DNA of 64,000 bases from Selaginella moellendorffii (GCF_000143415.4 NW_003314278.1:1813543-1877542), one strand, 5' to 3'; positions 34,385 through 45,926 are shown, counted from the first letter of the stretch. Program-made: numbers and translations. The notes: generated from the letters alone by a model not told the origin.

Positions 34385-35439
34385 AGGAGGTTAGTATTGC
34401 TAGTTCCCTTTATTAGCCCCTCTTGTTCAAGTGTTAGTAAACTGGACTTTGCATCTGTACTTGGCCAGATGAGCATAAGGAAGGAATTCTTAAGTGTCTA
34501 TTTAGCTGAGCATACTTGGCCCGGCTTGTTAGTTCTCTTTTTCTCTATCTTGCATTAGCTTGACAAGAACTCTTGTGTATTGAGATTAGTCCCTCAATAT
34601 GGCTACATGATAGCTTACCGTGTTTGCCAAACACCCTCGCTATCATGCCTTTTGTGTTAGTCTCATTTCGGTCCCAAATGCTATTTATGGAAAGTGTCTA
34701 GATTTTCTCATTTGGCATATCTACAGAATGTAGAGATTGTCCTAAACACAATGGTGTTCGTCTTGTTTCCAAATTCGCAACCTAGCGCCATTCCATATTT
34801 AGTAAGTTTCGAACTTGTCCCAGAGACTAACTCCTGATACTAAGGGAGGCTTGGGGTGAAAGCCCAAAGCGTGTGTTCCTCAAGGGGGGGGGGTTCCAAA
34901 TGTATAGTAGGGATAGTGGGTAGGTCGGGCATAACCGACCAACCTGAGGCATAGTTTAGCTCCCACTTGCGTGCCTGTCTTTGTTCTGCGTCTGGCTTGG
35001 GTCTAAGCCCAAGCTCTACACCATGCTAGTTGGTGGAGTACCCATATCCTTGCATTAGGCCATCAGTATGCTGAAATAGCGCCAAACTCTGTTTGGCTCC
35101 GTTTTACGTGCTAGTCCTAGCATTGGGATGCTGGTTACTCTAGGACTGTTCCAAGTCACTCTAGGCTCCTGTCCCTTTGCTCCTTGTGCTGTATGCTCGA
35201 GAGTTGCTCCGTGGTTTGGTTCCATCACTCCTTGGCTCCATGCTTGGGAGTTTGGCACCGTTCCTTCGTTTAGTGGCCCAAGGCCTTGAACCTCGGGTTC
35301 CACACCATGTTCCTTTGGACACGTGGTATGTGACACGTGGCATCCATCACGTGGCACAAAGAGGGTTTAGGTTCCACTTCATGGTGTTATCCTATGGTAA
35401 ATCACCATAGGACAAAAGGTCAAAACCACGTGCGCTACA
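34385..35439 (+). repeat. LTR-B copy lacking its first ~100 bp
   Basis: Matches 26807-27847 with the same end GTGCGCTACA. It can be read as the 3' LTR of B1 or as the 5' LTR of element F, whose gag-like sequence starts only about 60 bp after it. The 5' truncation removes the part that would decide. Confidence 0.8.
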
Positions 35440-36754
35440 TTAAGAGATGCACTCAAAGATAGGTACTAAGGTAGAATCTTAAAAGGTTGAGCAAATTAAG
35501 GTGGAGTTTATCCCGCAAGTAATTCCCAAGTATAAACTAAAGCCTCCACCAATCTTTAAGGGAGTGAAGGATTAGTTATATAATATAGTAAATTACATTT
35601 GAGCATTGTAGTAAACTTAAAAAAGGTATTATATGCAAAACCATACTTAACAAATAATATTGAGTCTTGGTAAGAACTGCAAAGGCCAATAAAGGTCTAA
35701 TAGCTATATGAAAGTGATGAAAGCAAAGATTAGAGCAACTTATATACCCCTAAATACTACTTTGCATTTAAGGGATAAGCTGAGTAGGTTGAAGTGGATT
35801 GGTCCAATTCAAGAGTATGTGAATGCATTTCTAACCAAAAGAATCTTTGTTGTGGATATAAGCGATATAGATGTGATTCACACCTTTATCTCAAGATTGC
35901 AAACTTAAGCTATTGGGAGAACTAAGGACTATAGAATTCTTTCAAGGTAGCTAAAAACACCGATGAAATACTTTGATAAACAAAAGTTAAAGTAGGAATA
36001 TAGAAAGTTAACATGGATTTTACTGCCTCCATCCTAAATCATTCTCCTCGAGCATTTACTAATACCACCAAATTCATACTTTATCCATAAAAAGCTACCA
36101 TAAATCAATTGAATTAATCCATCTTAAAGATCATATTAAATCTTGCTATATCTCAAGATCTAAAGATAGGGCAAAATAAGGTTAAAGACTCTTGTTTGAA
36201 TTTGGTATCCATGAAAGGACAATTTATTAAAGGAACTAAGGTAGCATTTAGTGCTTACTCTCAATGAAGAGTGATAAAAAGATGGGAATGAAAGAAGTGC
36301 ATTTAGTTATTCAACAAGTGTTAAACTAATTTCAAGATACTATGTTGAAGGAATTACTAATAGGGCTACCCCCTACCCAACCAATAGAATAGAAAATTGA
36401 GTTGGTCAAAGGTGCTAAAACAGTGATTCATCTCCATTATTAGTTAAACAAAAAGGAGCTCAAAGAACTCAAATGCCAACATAAAGAGTTGGTTAATAAA
36501 GGGTATATTGTAGGGCTCTAGTGTTATTTGTAAAAAAAGAGAAAAAGTCTATATGAATGTGTATAGATTATTGGTTATCAACAAATATATAAAGAAAAAT
36601 AAATACTCTTTACCAAGAATTGAAGACTTATTTGATAGGTTAGAAAAGGCAAGATACTTCTTAAGAATTAACTATAAGAAACCAACTCCCTGAGGTGTCG
36701 TAGGCTAAAGGATCCTCGAAAAGCATGACCAAAATGATAAAGAGTTCATTAGAT

Positions 36755-37045
36755 GAGACTGAGCCCAAAATCGAGTCCAAGACCGACTCTAAAACCGAGT
36801 TCAAGACCGAGATCTGAGATCAGGTCCACGATCGAGTTTGAGACAAAGTCCGAGGTTAGATCTGAGATCAAGTCTGAGATCAAGTTCAAGATCGAGTTCG
36901 AGACCAAGTTTGATGTCTAGTCCGAGATCAAGTCTAAGACTGAGTCTGATACTAATACAGGTCGTGGGGTGAAAGCCCAAAGTATATGTCTTCCGGGGTG
37001 GGTTGCAAGGGGTTCCAAAAGTATAGTAGAGATAGTGAGGTCTAG
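36755..37045. repeat. Old LTR-A-like array plus shared LTR module inside element F
   Basis: GAG-rich hexamer-like sequence (CCGAGTTCAAGACC type) is followed by GGGTGAAAGCCCAAAG and GTTCCAAAAGTATAGTAG. The same order occurs in LTR-A. It splits the RT of element F, and the insertion probably runs from about 36680 to 37730, but its exact ends are not clear. Confidence 0.6.
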
Positions 37046-38066
37046 GAACCAATCTTGAAAAAACTCTTTAATGGTGCTTCTAAACTGACTTGAGGTTGAG
37101 GTTGGGGTTTAAGGGCCTTGGGCGGGAGTGAGCAAGGACTCGAGTGGTGCTAGAAGGGCCACCCAAGGAAGTGCTCAAGAGTAACTCCCACTCCCGAAAA
37201 GGAAACTATTTGCGGTGCTCCCAGCTCATGTGGAGTGGTGCCCCACTTGAGTACCTTATGGCTCATTGATCTTTGCCCTTCCTAGAGGTTTGGTTCTTTC
37301 CTTCGGGATGGAAGTGGGGAGTAAGGGTACCCATATTGAGCCACTAAGCCACAGTGTTTCCCCTTGGTGTTCTGAAGCAAGTGTTGCACCCAAGGCTTGG
37401 GATTTAGAGGGTTTTATAATCAAGTCTTGTTGTACCAATGGATGTTAGGAATCTGGAGACTTGGTGTGCTTGGTTGCTTGTGTTTGGAGGGAGTGTAGCC
37501 GAACCTTAAATCCAATCTAACCTAGAGAAGGGGATTGGGAGAAAATTTGGGAATCCGTAGCTGAATGGCTAATACTCTATTGCATGTGTAGTGAGTTAAT
37601 GAAACCAAGTAGGACCAAGTAGGAGCTGGTACATTAAATGAAAACTTTGGTGAGGGAACTTAACTAAGGCTAAGGCCGTGGTAGTCGAATAGACAAGGTA
37701 AGTTAGCAAATTAGAAAGGAAAAATTTATGATTTACATTGACCTAAAAATAGGATACTACTAAATCAGAGTAGTAGAGAAGATGTCAAGAAGACAACCTG
37801 TCAAATAAGGTATGAAAGCTTTGAGTTTCTAGTAATGCCCTTATGGTTATCTAATGTACTAGCGATGTTTTCGATGTTGATGAAATACATCTTTGTACCC
37901 TATTTGAATCATTTTATGGTTGTCAATATAGAAATACATCTTTGTACTTTATTTAGATCAGTTTGTGGTCATCTACATTGACGACATCCTAATCTATAAT
38001 GAGACATTAAAGAAATATGCTAAACACCTCATGAACATATTTGAGAAACTAAGAGAACACAAGTTG

Positions 38067-38160
38067 TATGCTAAAAAAAGCAAATGTAACTTCAATCAAC
38101 AAAAGGTAAAATCTATTTTACCTTTTATTGATTGAAGTTACATTTGCTCTTTTTAGCATA
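38067..38160. repeat. 45-bp inverted repeat (foldback) with 4-nt loop
   Basis: Arms 38067-38111 and 38116-38160 pair at 43 of 45 positions around the loop TCTA. The left arm is RT-coding sequence of element F and the right arm is its reverse complement. Confidence 0.95.
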
Positions 38161-38639
38161 TGGTGGGCAAGGACAAGCTTAAGGTGGACACTAAGAAGGT
38201 TTAAGTGATCCAATGATTATCAAACATATACGAATTAAGGGCATTTTTAGGTGAAAGCTCATTAGACAACAACGTTCTCGGCACTAATGTATCACATCTT
38301 TGTACCTTATCTAAATCACTTTATTATCGTCTAAATTGATAACATCCTAATCTATAGTGAGATGTTAGAGGAGTATTCCAAGCACTCGATGAATGTGTTT
38401 AAGAAACTAAGAAACATAAGTTGTATAGTATTTTACTTAACAAAAGGTAAAGATTAAATAAAACTTACTAATTTATATACAGCCAGGTTGGATAGCCTAT
38501 TATAAAAACATCATTTTTTCTATCAAATTAAAACTGAAAGACTATATATATAAGGGTATAATAAGAACTATGTAAGTTTGAAGTATGTATACTCATTGAT
38601 ATAAGGAAATAATTTAGATTGAAAATAATGTGATTTGGA

Positions 38640-38898
38640 TCATCTAGATCACATCCTCAACTCTCTGAGGAAACCTTTATACTGTTCCCAAGATCCCAAA
38701 GTCATTCCATTATTGGCCCTTTTCTATCCACCACATCATGCCCAAGTTCACGCATGAACTTGAGTGGAGAGCTATGTCCTCTTGACATGCAACTCCTCAA
38801 GGATAGGCCCACTTCTAGGACCTTCCAATGCCAACATCAATGGTGATATACTTGAGCACCAATAAAAGTCGAACTAAGGAATAGCTCCGATACCAAGT
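38640..38898 (-). mobile_element. Start of the internal region of LTR-A element, with primer site
   Basis: Read on the minus strand, the sequence just after LTR-A copy b is ACT then TGGTATCGGAGC (38895-38884), an initiator tRNA-Met primer site with one difference from the common plant form. About 240 bp of leader follow before similarity is lost in element F. Confidence 0.82.
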
Positions 38899-40462
38899 TG
38901 TAAGCGACTAAATTTTCCATTCTACTTTAGTCACTTAACCACACCTTCGACCACTTGGAGGAGTCTCATTCACAACCTCCATGAGTCCAATTCAGGACTT
39001 AAGACTTGCTAGCCCCAAGAATGGCATCCATGCCACTCATCCACACCTGGTCCAAGTGCTCCACGTGTCCAATCCCATGACCGACACTCAAAGGTACCAC
39101 TGACATAGCAGCCTGTTACGCTAAGGCCATGCCCAATCACCTTTGCCGCACTGGTAGTCCAATACCACTTGCAACACAGTCTTGTCTCTCCAAGACTAGG
39201 CCAACCATCCGTGAGTGGTCATCCCAGATCCACTCCTTAGCATCCTTAAGATGCCCACCGACAAGGGGAACAACCTTCCCCAATATCCCTCCGTCAGTCC
39301 CCACTAAGTCCCTTTTTGCCCTTGGCTGTGTTTGCCAACACTGCCACTGGATCGAGGCCCACAGGCCCGACCACTAAATCCCATGGTCCTCTAGGACTTC
39401 CTCCCCACGTGACCGTATCCTTGGTCACCACACCAAGGACTGCTCCTTTTCCTTTCCACAGTCTGGGACTTTGGGGCAACACTTTGGAACACCGTGGCCT
39501 TATGCGAGCCACCTAGGTACTCTCCTTGCCTTCCGCCTTTGGGTGCTCTAGCCATGGGCTTAGAGCGAGGTTCCATTGAGCCACGCCTGGTATCCAAGTA
39601 GATAGTGCCACCCACACTTGGACTGGGAGCATCAACCATTCGATCTCCCGGGGGAACTAGAGCTGACTCTTGAACACTTCACCAAGCTACCCCGCTTGTC
39701 GGTCCGTAGTCCCTCTAGTCTTGGACTTCCCAGTGGTCAGCTCATCACCCAACACTAGGTCTGGCCTTCCTAGGCCAAACTGGCCTTTCCTAGCCAAATT
39801 GGCTCCACTGGGCTCCAATCCCCACACTCTCCCTACTATACTTTTGGAACCCCCCACCCCCCCTGGGGGACGATCACTTTGGGCTTTCACCCAACTACCT
39901 GTATTAGTATTCAGACTCGGACTCAGACTCGAACTCGGTCTCGGTCCCGGTTTTGGACTCGGACTTGGTGTCGGTCTCGGTCTTGGTTCCATCTCGGACT
40001 CCATCTTGGACTCCATCTTGGGTCCATCTCAAACTCCATCTCGGGTCCATCTCGGACTCCACTTCGAGTCCATCTCGGGTCCATCTCGGACTCCACTTTG
40101 GGTCCATCTTGGACTCCACTTTGGGTCCATCTCAGACTCCATCTCGAGTCCATCTCGGACTCCATCTCGGACCCCATCTCGGATTCCATTTTAGGTCCAT
40201 CTCGGATCCATCTTGGATCCATCTCGGACACTTCCACGTGTCATGTGTTGGTCCTTTTTGGGTCCCTTTTTGGAGCCTTGCTTATTGGTTGCCTCGTGCT
40301 CGCTCCTTGAGCACTTTGTTGGGAGTTCCACTCCCGCTCTCGACCTTCCAAGTCGGAGCTTTTAGTCCAAACGTGTTACGCTCGTTTGGCTTTTGTTTCG
40401 GCCACTACCACGTGGCACCCTTTTTGGCTCCACTTTGGGGCCTAGGGATTTTGTGTCTCACA
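38899..40462 (-). repeat. LTR-A copy b (5' LTR, minus orientation)
   Basis: The 1564-bp repeat runs, on the minus strand, from TGTGAGACAC to CGCTTACA and is followed by the primer site at 38884-38895. It inserted into the integrase of D2 at 40463. The 3' LTR of this element is not seen in the window. Its array part is about 39915-40230. Confidence 0.9.
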
Positions 40463-40940
40463 ATACTTCGCAATCATCCCCTTGAATGTCCGAACGAGCC
40501 GTTCCACCAGACCGTCTGATTATGGATGATAAGCACTGGAACACCACTCGATTGAGGAGGAAGTATCCAACAGCAGTTGCAGAGGCACTAGCAAGAGCAC
40601 CAACTTCCACCCAACGAGTCAAGTAGTTAGAAGCAATAATAACATATTCATTGCCAGCAGTCGACTGTGGAAAAGGTCCCATAAGATCAAACGCCACCAA
40701 CTCAAACAGACGGGAAACTGCAATTGACTCCAACCGTCCTTCTACAGCCCGAGGGGGAGTATTACGAGCTTGGCACCAAATGCAGCTATGCACATACCGG
40801 ATAATATCACGTCGCATCTCCGGCCAATAGAAAGACCTACGTAGCTTCTCAATTACATGATGATGTCCCATATGCCCACCTAGAATAGAAGAATCATGGT
40901 AGACATGGAGAAACCGCAGAATAAAGATAGAAGGCACCAC
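40463..40940 (-). pseudogene. Integrase part of D2 pol
   Basis: The HHCC zinc-binding domain (H-x-x-x-H ... C-I-W-C, context GHMGHHHVIEKL and YVHSCIWCQARN) is followed by the start of the catalytic core (FELVAFDLMGPFP). The frame is lost after NRVVFQ, where about 120 bp are missing compared with D1. The end is cut by LTR-A. Confidence 0.85.
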
Positions 40941-41075
40941 CAGCTATAAATGATCATTAGGATCTGTCCTCACAAAATAAAGAAGGCTGTCTTTGAGGTG
41001 ATATTGAGAATGTAAATGCCGGAAAGGCAAGTCATCAGCAAGTGATGCAGGATTCTCAAACCCATCTCAAACCCT

Positions 41076-41650
41076 TCAAATCCATGGCTCAAGCATTTGA
41101 GCCTCGTGAACCTCATCAAAAGAAGGTAGATCTTGCTCTGCGCCTTGTGGACACTGAATGTCAAGTATAGCAACCGCCGATGGCACAAAATCCTCGTCTA
41201 GAAAATCCACAGAGGTTGGAACAACAGGCTCGTCAGAAACATGAGAAGAGAATCGAGAAGGAAGAGGAGCTCGAGAAAGGGCATCAACATTAGCTAAAGA
41301 ACTCCCTGGGCAATGAACAACATCAAAATCATATATCTGAAGCTTTAAAGCCCATCGAGCAGTACGACCAACTAGGTTCTTCCCCTTCAATAATGAAGTA
41401 ACAGCAGCATGATCACCTTCAAGTAACGTCCGAGAACCATGTAAATATGCATGAAGTTTCTCGAAACCCCAAACTGCTGCTAAACACTCCTCTGTAGTGG
41501 AGTAGTTCATTTCCGTTGGTTGTAATGTACGGCTTATATACGCAATGGGATGGCACTGACCAGGCACACTCGCGCTCTTTTGCATCAACACACCTCCAAG
41601 ACCAATGTCAGAAGCATCCACACGCAAAATAAAAGGTCGAGTGTAGTTAG
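41076..41650 (-). pseudogene. RNase H part of D2 pol
   Basis: RNase H motifs are in order: RVDASDIGLGGVLMQ, YSTTEECLAAVW, LHGSRTLLEGDHAA, DFDVVHCPGSSLANVDALSR. The segment from CLAAVW to DALSR is the one that D1 lacks. The frame begins at the edge of the solo LTR-A. Confidence 0.85.
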
Positions 41651-41655
41651 GATAT

Positions 41656-43514
41656 TGTGAAACACAAAATCCCTAGGCCCCAAAGTAGAGCTGGAAATGG
41701 TGCCACGTGGTAGTGGCCGAAGTGAAAGCCAAACGAGCATAACACGTTTGGACTAAAAGCTCTAACTTGGAAGGTCGAGAGCGGGAGTGGAACTCCCAAC
41801 AAAGTGCTCAAGGAGCGAGCATGAAGCGAGCAATAAGCAAGGCTCCAAAAAGGGACCCAAAAAGGACCAACACATGACACGTGGAAGTGTCCGAGATGGA
41901 GTCCAAGACGGATCCTAGTTGGAGTCCGAGATGGACCCGAAGTGGAGTCCGATATGGAGTCCGAAGTGGAGTCCGAGATGGAGTCCGATATGGAGTCCGA
42001 GATGGACCCGAAGTGGAGTCCGATATGGAGTCTGAAGAGGAGTCCGAGATGGAGTCCGAAGAGGAGTCCGAGATGGAGTCCGATATGGAGTCCGAGGTGG
42101 ACCGAAGTGGAGTCCGAGGTGGACCGAGACGGAGTCCGAGGTGGACCGAGACGGAGTCCGAGATGGACCGAGACGGAGTCCGAGATGGAGTTCGAGATGG
42201 AGTCCGAGATGGACCGAGACGGAGCCCAAGATGGAGTCCGAGAAGGACCCAAGATGGAGTCCGAGAAGGACCCGAGATGGAGTCCGAGGTTGAGACCGAG
42301 ACCGGGACCGAGACCGAGACCGAGACCGAGACCGGGACCGAGACCAGGACCGAGGCCAAGGCTGAGACCGAGCCCGAGTCCGAGTCCAAGTCTGAGTCCG
42401 AGTCCGAGTCCGAGTCCGAGTCCGAGTCCGAGTCCGAGTTCGAGTCTGAGTCCGAGTCCGAGTTCGAGTCTGAGTCCGAGTCCAAGTCCGAGTCCGAGTC
42501 CGAGTTCGAGTCTGAGAGGGTGAAAGCCCAAAGCGTTCGTCTCCCAGACCCTGGGGGGTTTGGTGAGCTCCAAAAGTATAGTGAGGGGGGAGGACTGCAG
42601 TGGAGCCAATTTGGCCAGGAAAGGCCAGTTTGGCCCAGGAAGGCCAGACTCAGTGTTGGGTGATGAACTGACCACTGGGAAGTCCAAGACTAGAGTGAAT
42701 ACGGACCGACAAGTGGGGTAGCTTAGTGAAGTGTTCAAGAGCCGGCTCTAGTTCCCCCGGGAGATCGACTGGCCAATGCTCCCAGTCCAAGTGTGGGTGG
42801 CACTACCTACTTGGATACCAGGCGTGGCTCAACGGAACCTTGCTCTAAGCCCATGGCTAGAGCACCTAAAGGCGAAAGGCGGGGAGAGTACCCAGGTGGC
42901 TCGCGTAAGGCCACGGTGTTCCGAAATGTTGTCCCAAAGGCCTAGACTGTGGAAAGGAAGAGGAGCAGTCCTCTAGGGTAGTGACCAAGGACACAGTTGT
43001 GTGGTGAGGAAGTCCCAGAGGACCATGGGACTTAGGGGTTGGGCCTGTGGGCCTCGATCCAGTGGCAGTGTTGGCAAACACGGCCAGGGGCAGAAAGGGA
43101 CTTTGGTAGGAACTGACAAAGGGACTTTGGGGAAGGCAATTCCCCAGGTCTGTGGGCATCCTAAGGATGCTAAGGAGTGGATCTAGGATGACCACTCGTG
43201 GACAGATGGCCCAGTCTTGGAGAGACGGGATTGTGATGCAAGTGGTATTGGACCACTAGTGCAGCAAAGGTGAATGGGCATGGCCTTAGCGTAACGGGCC
43301 GAGATGTCAGTGGTACCTTTGGGTGTCGGTCTTGGGACCGGACACGAGGAGCACTTGGACCAGGTGCAAGTGTTGAGTGGCATGGATGCCATTCTTGGGG
43401 TTAGCAAGTCCCAAGTCCTGAATTGGACTGATGGAGGTTGTGAATGAGACTCCTCCAAGTGGTCGGAGGTGTGGTTAAGTGACTAAAGTAGAATGGAAAA
43501 TTTAGTCGCTTACA
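41656..43514 (+). mobile_element. Solo LTR-A, copy c, with target duplication GATAT
   Basis: The repeat has TGTGAAACAC to CGCTTACA ends in plus orientation and is flanked by GATAT at 41651-41655 and 43515-43519. Removing it restores the D2 pol reading across the site as in D1 (11930-11960). It is the longest of the three LTR-A copies (1859 bp) because of a longer internal array. Confidence 0.94.
41885..42520. repeat. Hexamer/15-mer array inside LTR-A copy c
   Basis: GAGATGGAGTCC-type units change to GAGACC and then GAGTCC hexamers. The sequence is open in up to five frames, giving Ser-Asp, Leu-Gly and Glu-Ser polymers of more than 200 codons. These follow from the unit composition and are not evidence of a protein. 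Confidence 0.92.
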
Positions 43515-43519
43515 GATAT

Positions 43520-45068
43520 GCCAAAACTGGAGGAGTCGTCAATAGCACTTTGAGATCCTCGAATGCCCGCTCATAATCCGGAGACCAGATGAAAGATGAT
43601 GTTGATAACTTCAGCAACGCTCACAACAGTGCAGTGCGATCAGAAAAATGATCCACAAAACGACTGAGATACTGCACCTTGCCCAAGAAGCGCTGCACAT
43701 CATTCACACACTTTAGAGTAGGGAACTTTAGAATAGCCATAAGTTTTTCAGGATCAACTTGCAAACCCTCACGAGAAATATGGTACCCAAGATAAGTTGT
43801 ATCCTTGGACCCAAACACCCACTTTGTCCGCTTCAGCTTTAAACCAACATCACGTAACTGATCCAACACTTTACAAATATCATGAACATCCCACGTCCCC
43901 TCTGAGTGGATCAAGACATCATCAATGAAGTCAGCAGTCACCTCTGGCATATTGCAAAGAATCTCGTCCATCATCTACTAGAAAGTTGCTGGAGCATTGT
44001 TCAAACCAAACGGCATCACCAAGAACTCGTACAAACCAAATGGTGTACGAAAAGCAGTCTTAGGAATATCTTCTTCAGCCATCGGTACTTGCCAGTACTT
44101 GCCAGTACCCAGAAGCAAGATCTAGCTTAGTGAACCAATGACTTCGCCCTAGACGATCCAAGAGATTAGTAGTGTGAGGAAGAGGGTACACATCTGGGAT
44201 CGTCACTTCATTTAACGGATGATAGTCGATGTAGAAATGAATACTCCCACTTCATCACAAGATGAGGTTCATATGCCCAAGGACTCCGCAACTTCCGAAT
44301 AACACCCTTCTCTAACATCTCCTTGACATTTGCACATAAAATCTTGATCTCCTTGGGTGACCGATGACGAATGGCAACCTTGATTGGACAAGCATCCCCG
44401 GTTGGAATTGGATGACGTGTGGCAATCTTGGCCCCAAACAATAGGTCAAATTCAAAGAGATCAGAATACTCCTTCATGAGCCGGTCCACCGCTGCAACAC
44501 AAAGATCGTCAGAGGGATCGGAAAAGGGAAGAGTAGAACAAGATGGAAACATAAAAGGAAATAGTGGGGAAACAAAAGTAATGGAAGCAGAGGTAAAAGT
44601 AGAGGGACAAAGAAGTATAAAAGTGAGAGGAATTGATGAAACATAAGGAAGTATGAGACAAGGGGGAGAAGCTTCAAAATCACACTTAGCATGATTGCAC
44701 TGCAACCAATCCATACCAAGAATGATGTCAAAAGCTTGACTCAGCACCACCCACAATAACTGCAACTCAAGCTCGAGATCGCCCACACGCACAACCAGGT
44801 CCACCTCATCCCATGCATATGTATAGCCGTTGCCATAAAGAATGAAAATTGGTTCCGTCACACGACGTAAGTGTAGACAGCAACATGTGGCAATAGGTCG
44901 AGCAATAGAAGATAAACTCAAACCTGTATTAACTAACATGGAGAGAATAATAGGAGACCTTTTGTTATAAAAATGAGCTTGGAAAGTAAACACTGGATGA
45001 ACCGGTGCCGAGTGAACCCCTTGATGATACTCCCAAAAAAAAGATGGAGGGGTCACTGACTTATTCAC
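43520..45068 (-). pseudogene. Protease and reverse transcriptase of D2
   Basis: From 45068 the frame has a retropepsin-like region (VNTGLSLSSIA, with Asn where the catalytic Asp of DTG is expected, then FDIILGMDWL) and the RT entry (RHRSPKEIKILC, GVIRKLRSPWAYEPHLV) to a stop near 44208. RT continues in a second frame (43974-43621) with the catalytic FIDDVLIHSE and QRFLGKVQYLSRF. A frame change and lost residues around 43980-44200 show that it is not functional. Confidence 0.85.
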
Positions 45069-45246
45069 GCAAGGTCCCTTTGTTACTCGTGCGACTCCTC
45101 ATTTCCCGGATGTATCTCGGTGTCCAAACCATCCACTACAGCAGCACCAACAGGACGTTGTTGATGCCAAGGTCTCCACCTAGGAAGTGGAGGTCACCAA
45201 TCCGGAAAACACTGACAACGTCGATAAGTATGACCAACTTCATCAC

Positions 45247-45921
45247 TGTAGCGCACCTTATCTCTCTCCCCTTAAGCCAACTAGAAAAGGGGCAATTGCT
45301 TGATGAGAGAGCCCTTAGTGGCTATTTTATCCCCATTTATCTCCCAAGGTTCCAAGGATCCACGGTGACAGTATATCCAAATCTCATCCCATGATCACAT
45401 GCGCTACACTCACCCCCCCTTCAGAGATGTCAATGTCCTCATTGACTATTGACTAACAACCCCTACTGAGCCAAGGGGAACCAGCACCTCCATTTCCGCA
45501 CTCAATCTACCAATCCTTCCATTGTGTAGACCAGCTATTCCATGTGAGGCAACTAGTCATCCACCCGTACCGCAGTCCCACGGTGGATACCTTCGTCCGT
45601 GGATACTCCACACAAGAGGAAGGACGTACGCATGGATGCCCAATACGTACGATTTCAAATTTTAGGGGTAAGAATATACCTTGCTCAAGGGTATATTATA
45701 CTTTTAAGTAGCCACTAATCAATGGGAATCGAACCCGTGCCATTTGCTCCGATACCAACTGTAGCGCACCTTATCTCTCTCCCCTTAAGCCAACTAGAAA
45801 AGGGGCAATTGCTTGATGAGAGAGCCCTTAGTGGCTATTTTATCCCCATTTATCTCCCAAGGTTCCAAGGATCCACGGTGACAGTATATCCAAATCTCAT
45901 CCCATGATCACATGCGCTACA
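45247..45921 (-). mobile_element. Intact TRIM (miniature LTR retrotransposon), target duplication ATCAC
   Basis: Two 162-bp direct repeats, 45247-45408 and 45760-45921, look identical base for base and have TG...CA ends (TGTAGCGCACC / GCGCTACA). The target duplication ATCAC stands at 45242-45246 and 45922-45926. On the minus strand the element runs LTR (45921-45760), 2-nt spacer, primer site TGGTATCGGAGC (45757-45746), about 330 bp of non-coding interior, purine tract GAAGGGGGGGTGAG, LTR (45408-45247). There is no coding capacity, as expected of TRIMs. Identical LTRs mean a recent insertion. It splits the CCHC zinc knuckle of D2 gag. Confidence 0.95.
45746..45757 (-). other. Primer binding site of the TRIM
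   Basis: The minus strand reads TGGTATCGGAGC, complementary to the 3' end of plant initiator tRNA-Met with one difference from the usual TGGTATCAGAGC. The same variant is used by LTR-A (38884-38895), a possible link between the two families. Confidence 0.88.
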
Positions 45922-45926
45922 ATCAC

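Larger units (their letters stand above)
35440..38640 (+). mobile_element. Ty3-type retrotransposon F, decayed and rearranged
   Basis: Gag-like sequence (KPPPIFKGVKD near 35540, LRDKLSRLKWIGPIQEYVNAF near 35770-35835) is followed by RT. The RT is interrupted near 36680 and resumes at about 37735. The catalytic box F-V-V-I-Y-I-D-D-I-L-I-Y is at about 37963-37998, and part of the RT is repeated near 37890-37930 and 38300-38430. A 45-bp foldback lies at 38067-38160. Stops are frequent, so it is not functional. Confidence 0.75.

Noticed and set aside
34385-35439. Calling 26704-35439 a complete B1 element with certainty
   Set aside because: The right LTR lacks its first 100 bp, no target duplication matches, and gag-like sequence follows it directly, so it may belong to element F.
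32587-40462. One full-length LTR-A element from copy a to copy b
   Set aside because: Copy a has its own target duplication CCTAA on both sides, so it is a separate solo LTR, and the DNA between contains other elements.
41647-42738. 363-codon Leu-Gly/Ser-Asp open frame and overlapping frames of 225 and 260 codons
   Set aside because: They are products of the stop-free hexamer array inside LTR-A. All frames on both strands are open and none has a conserved domain.
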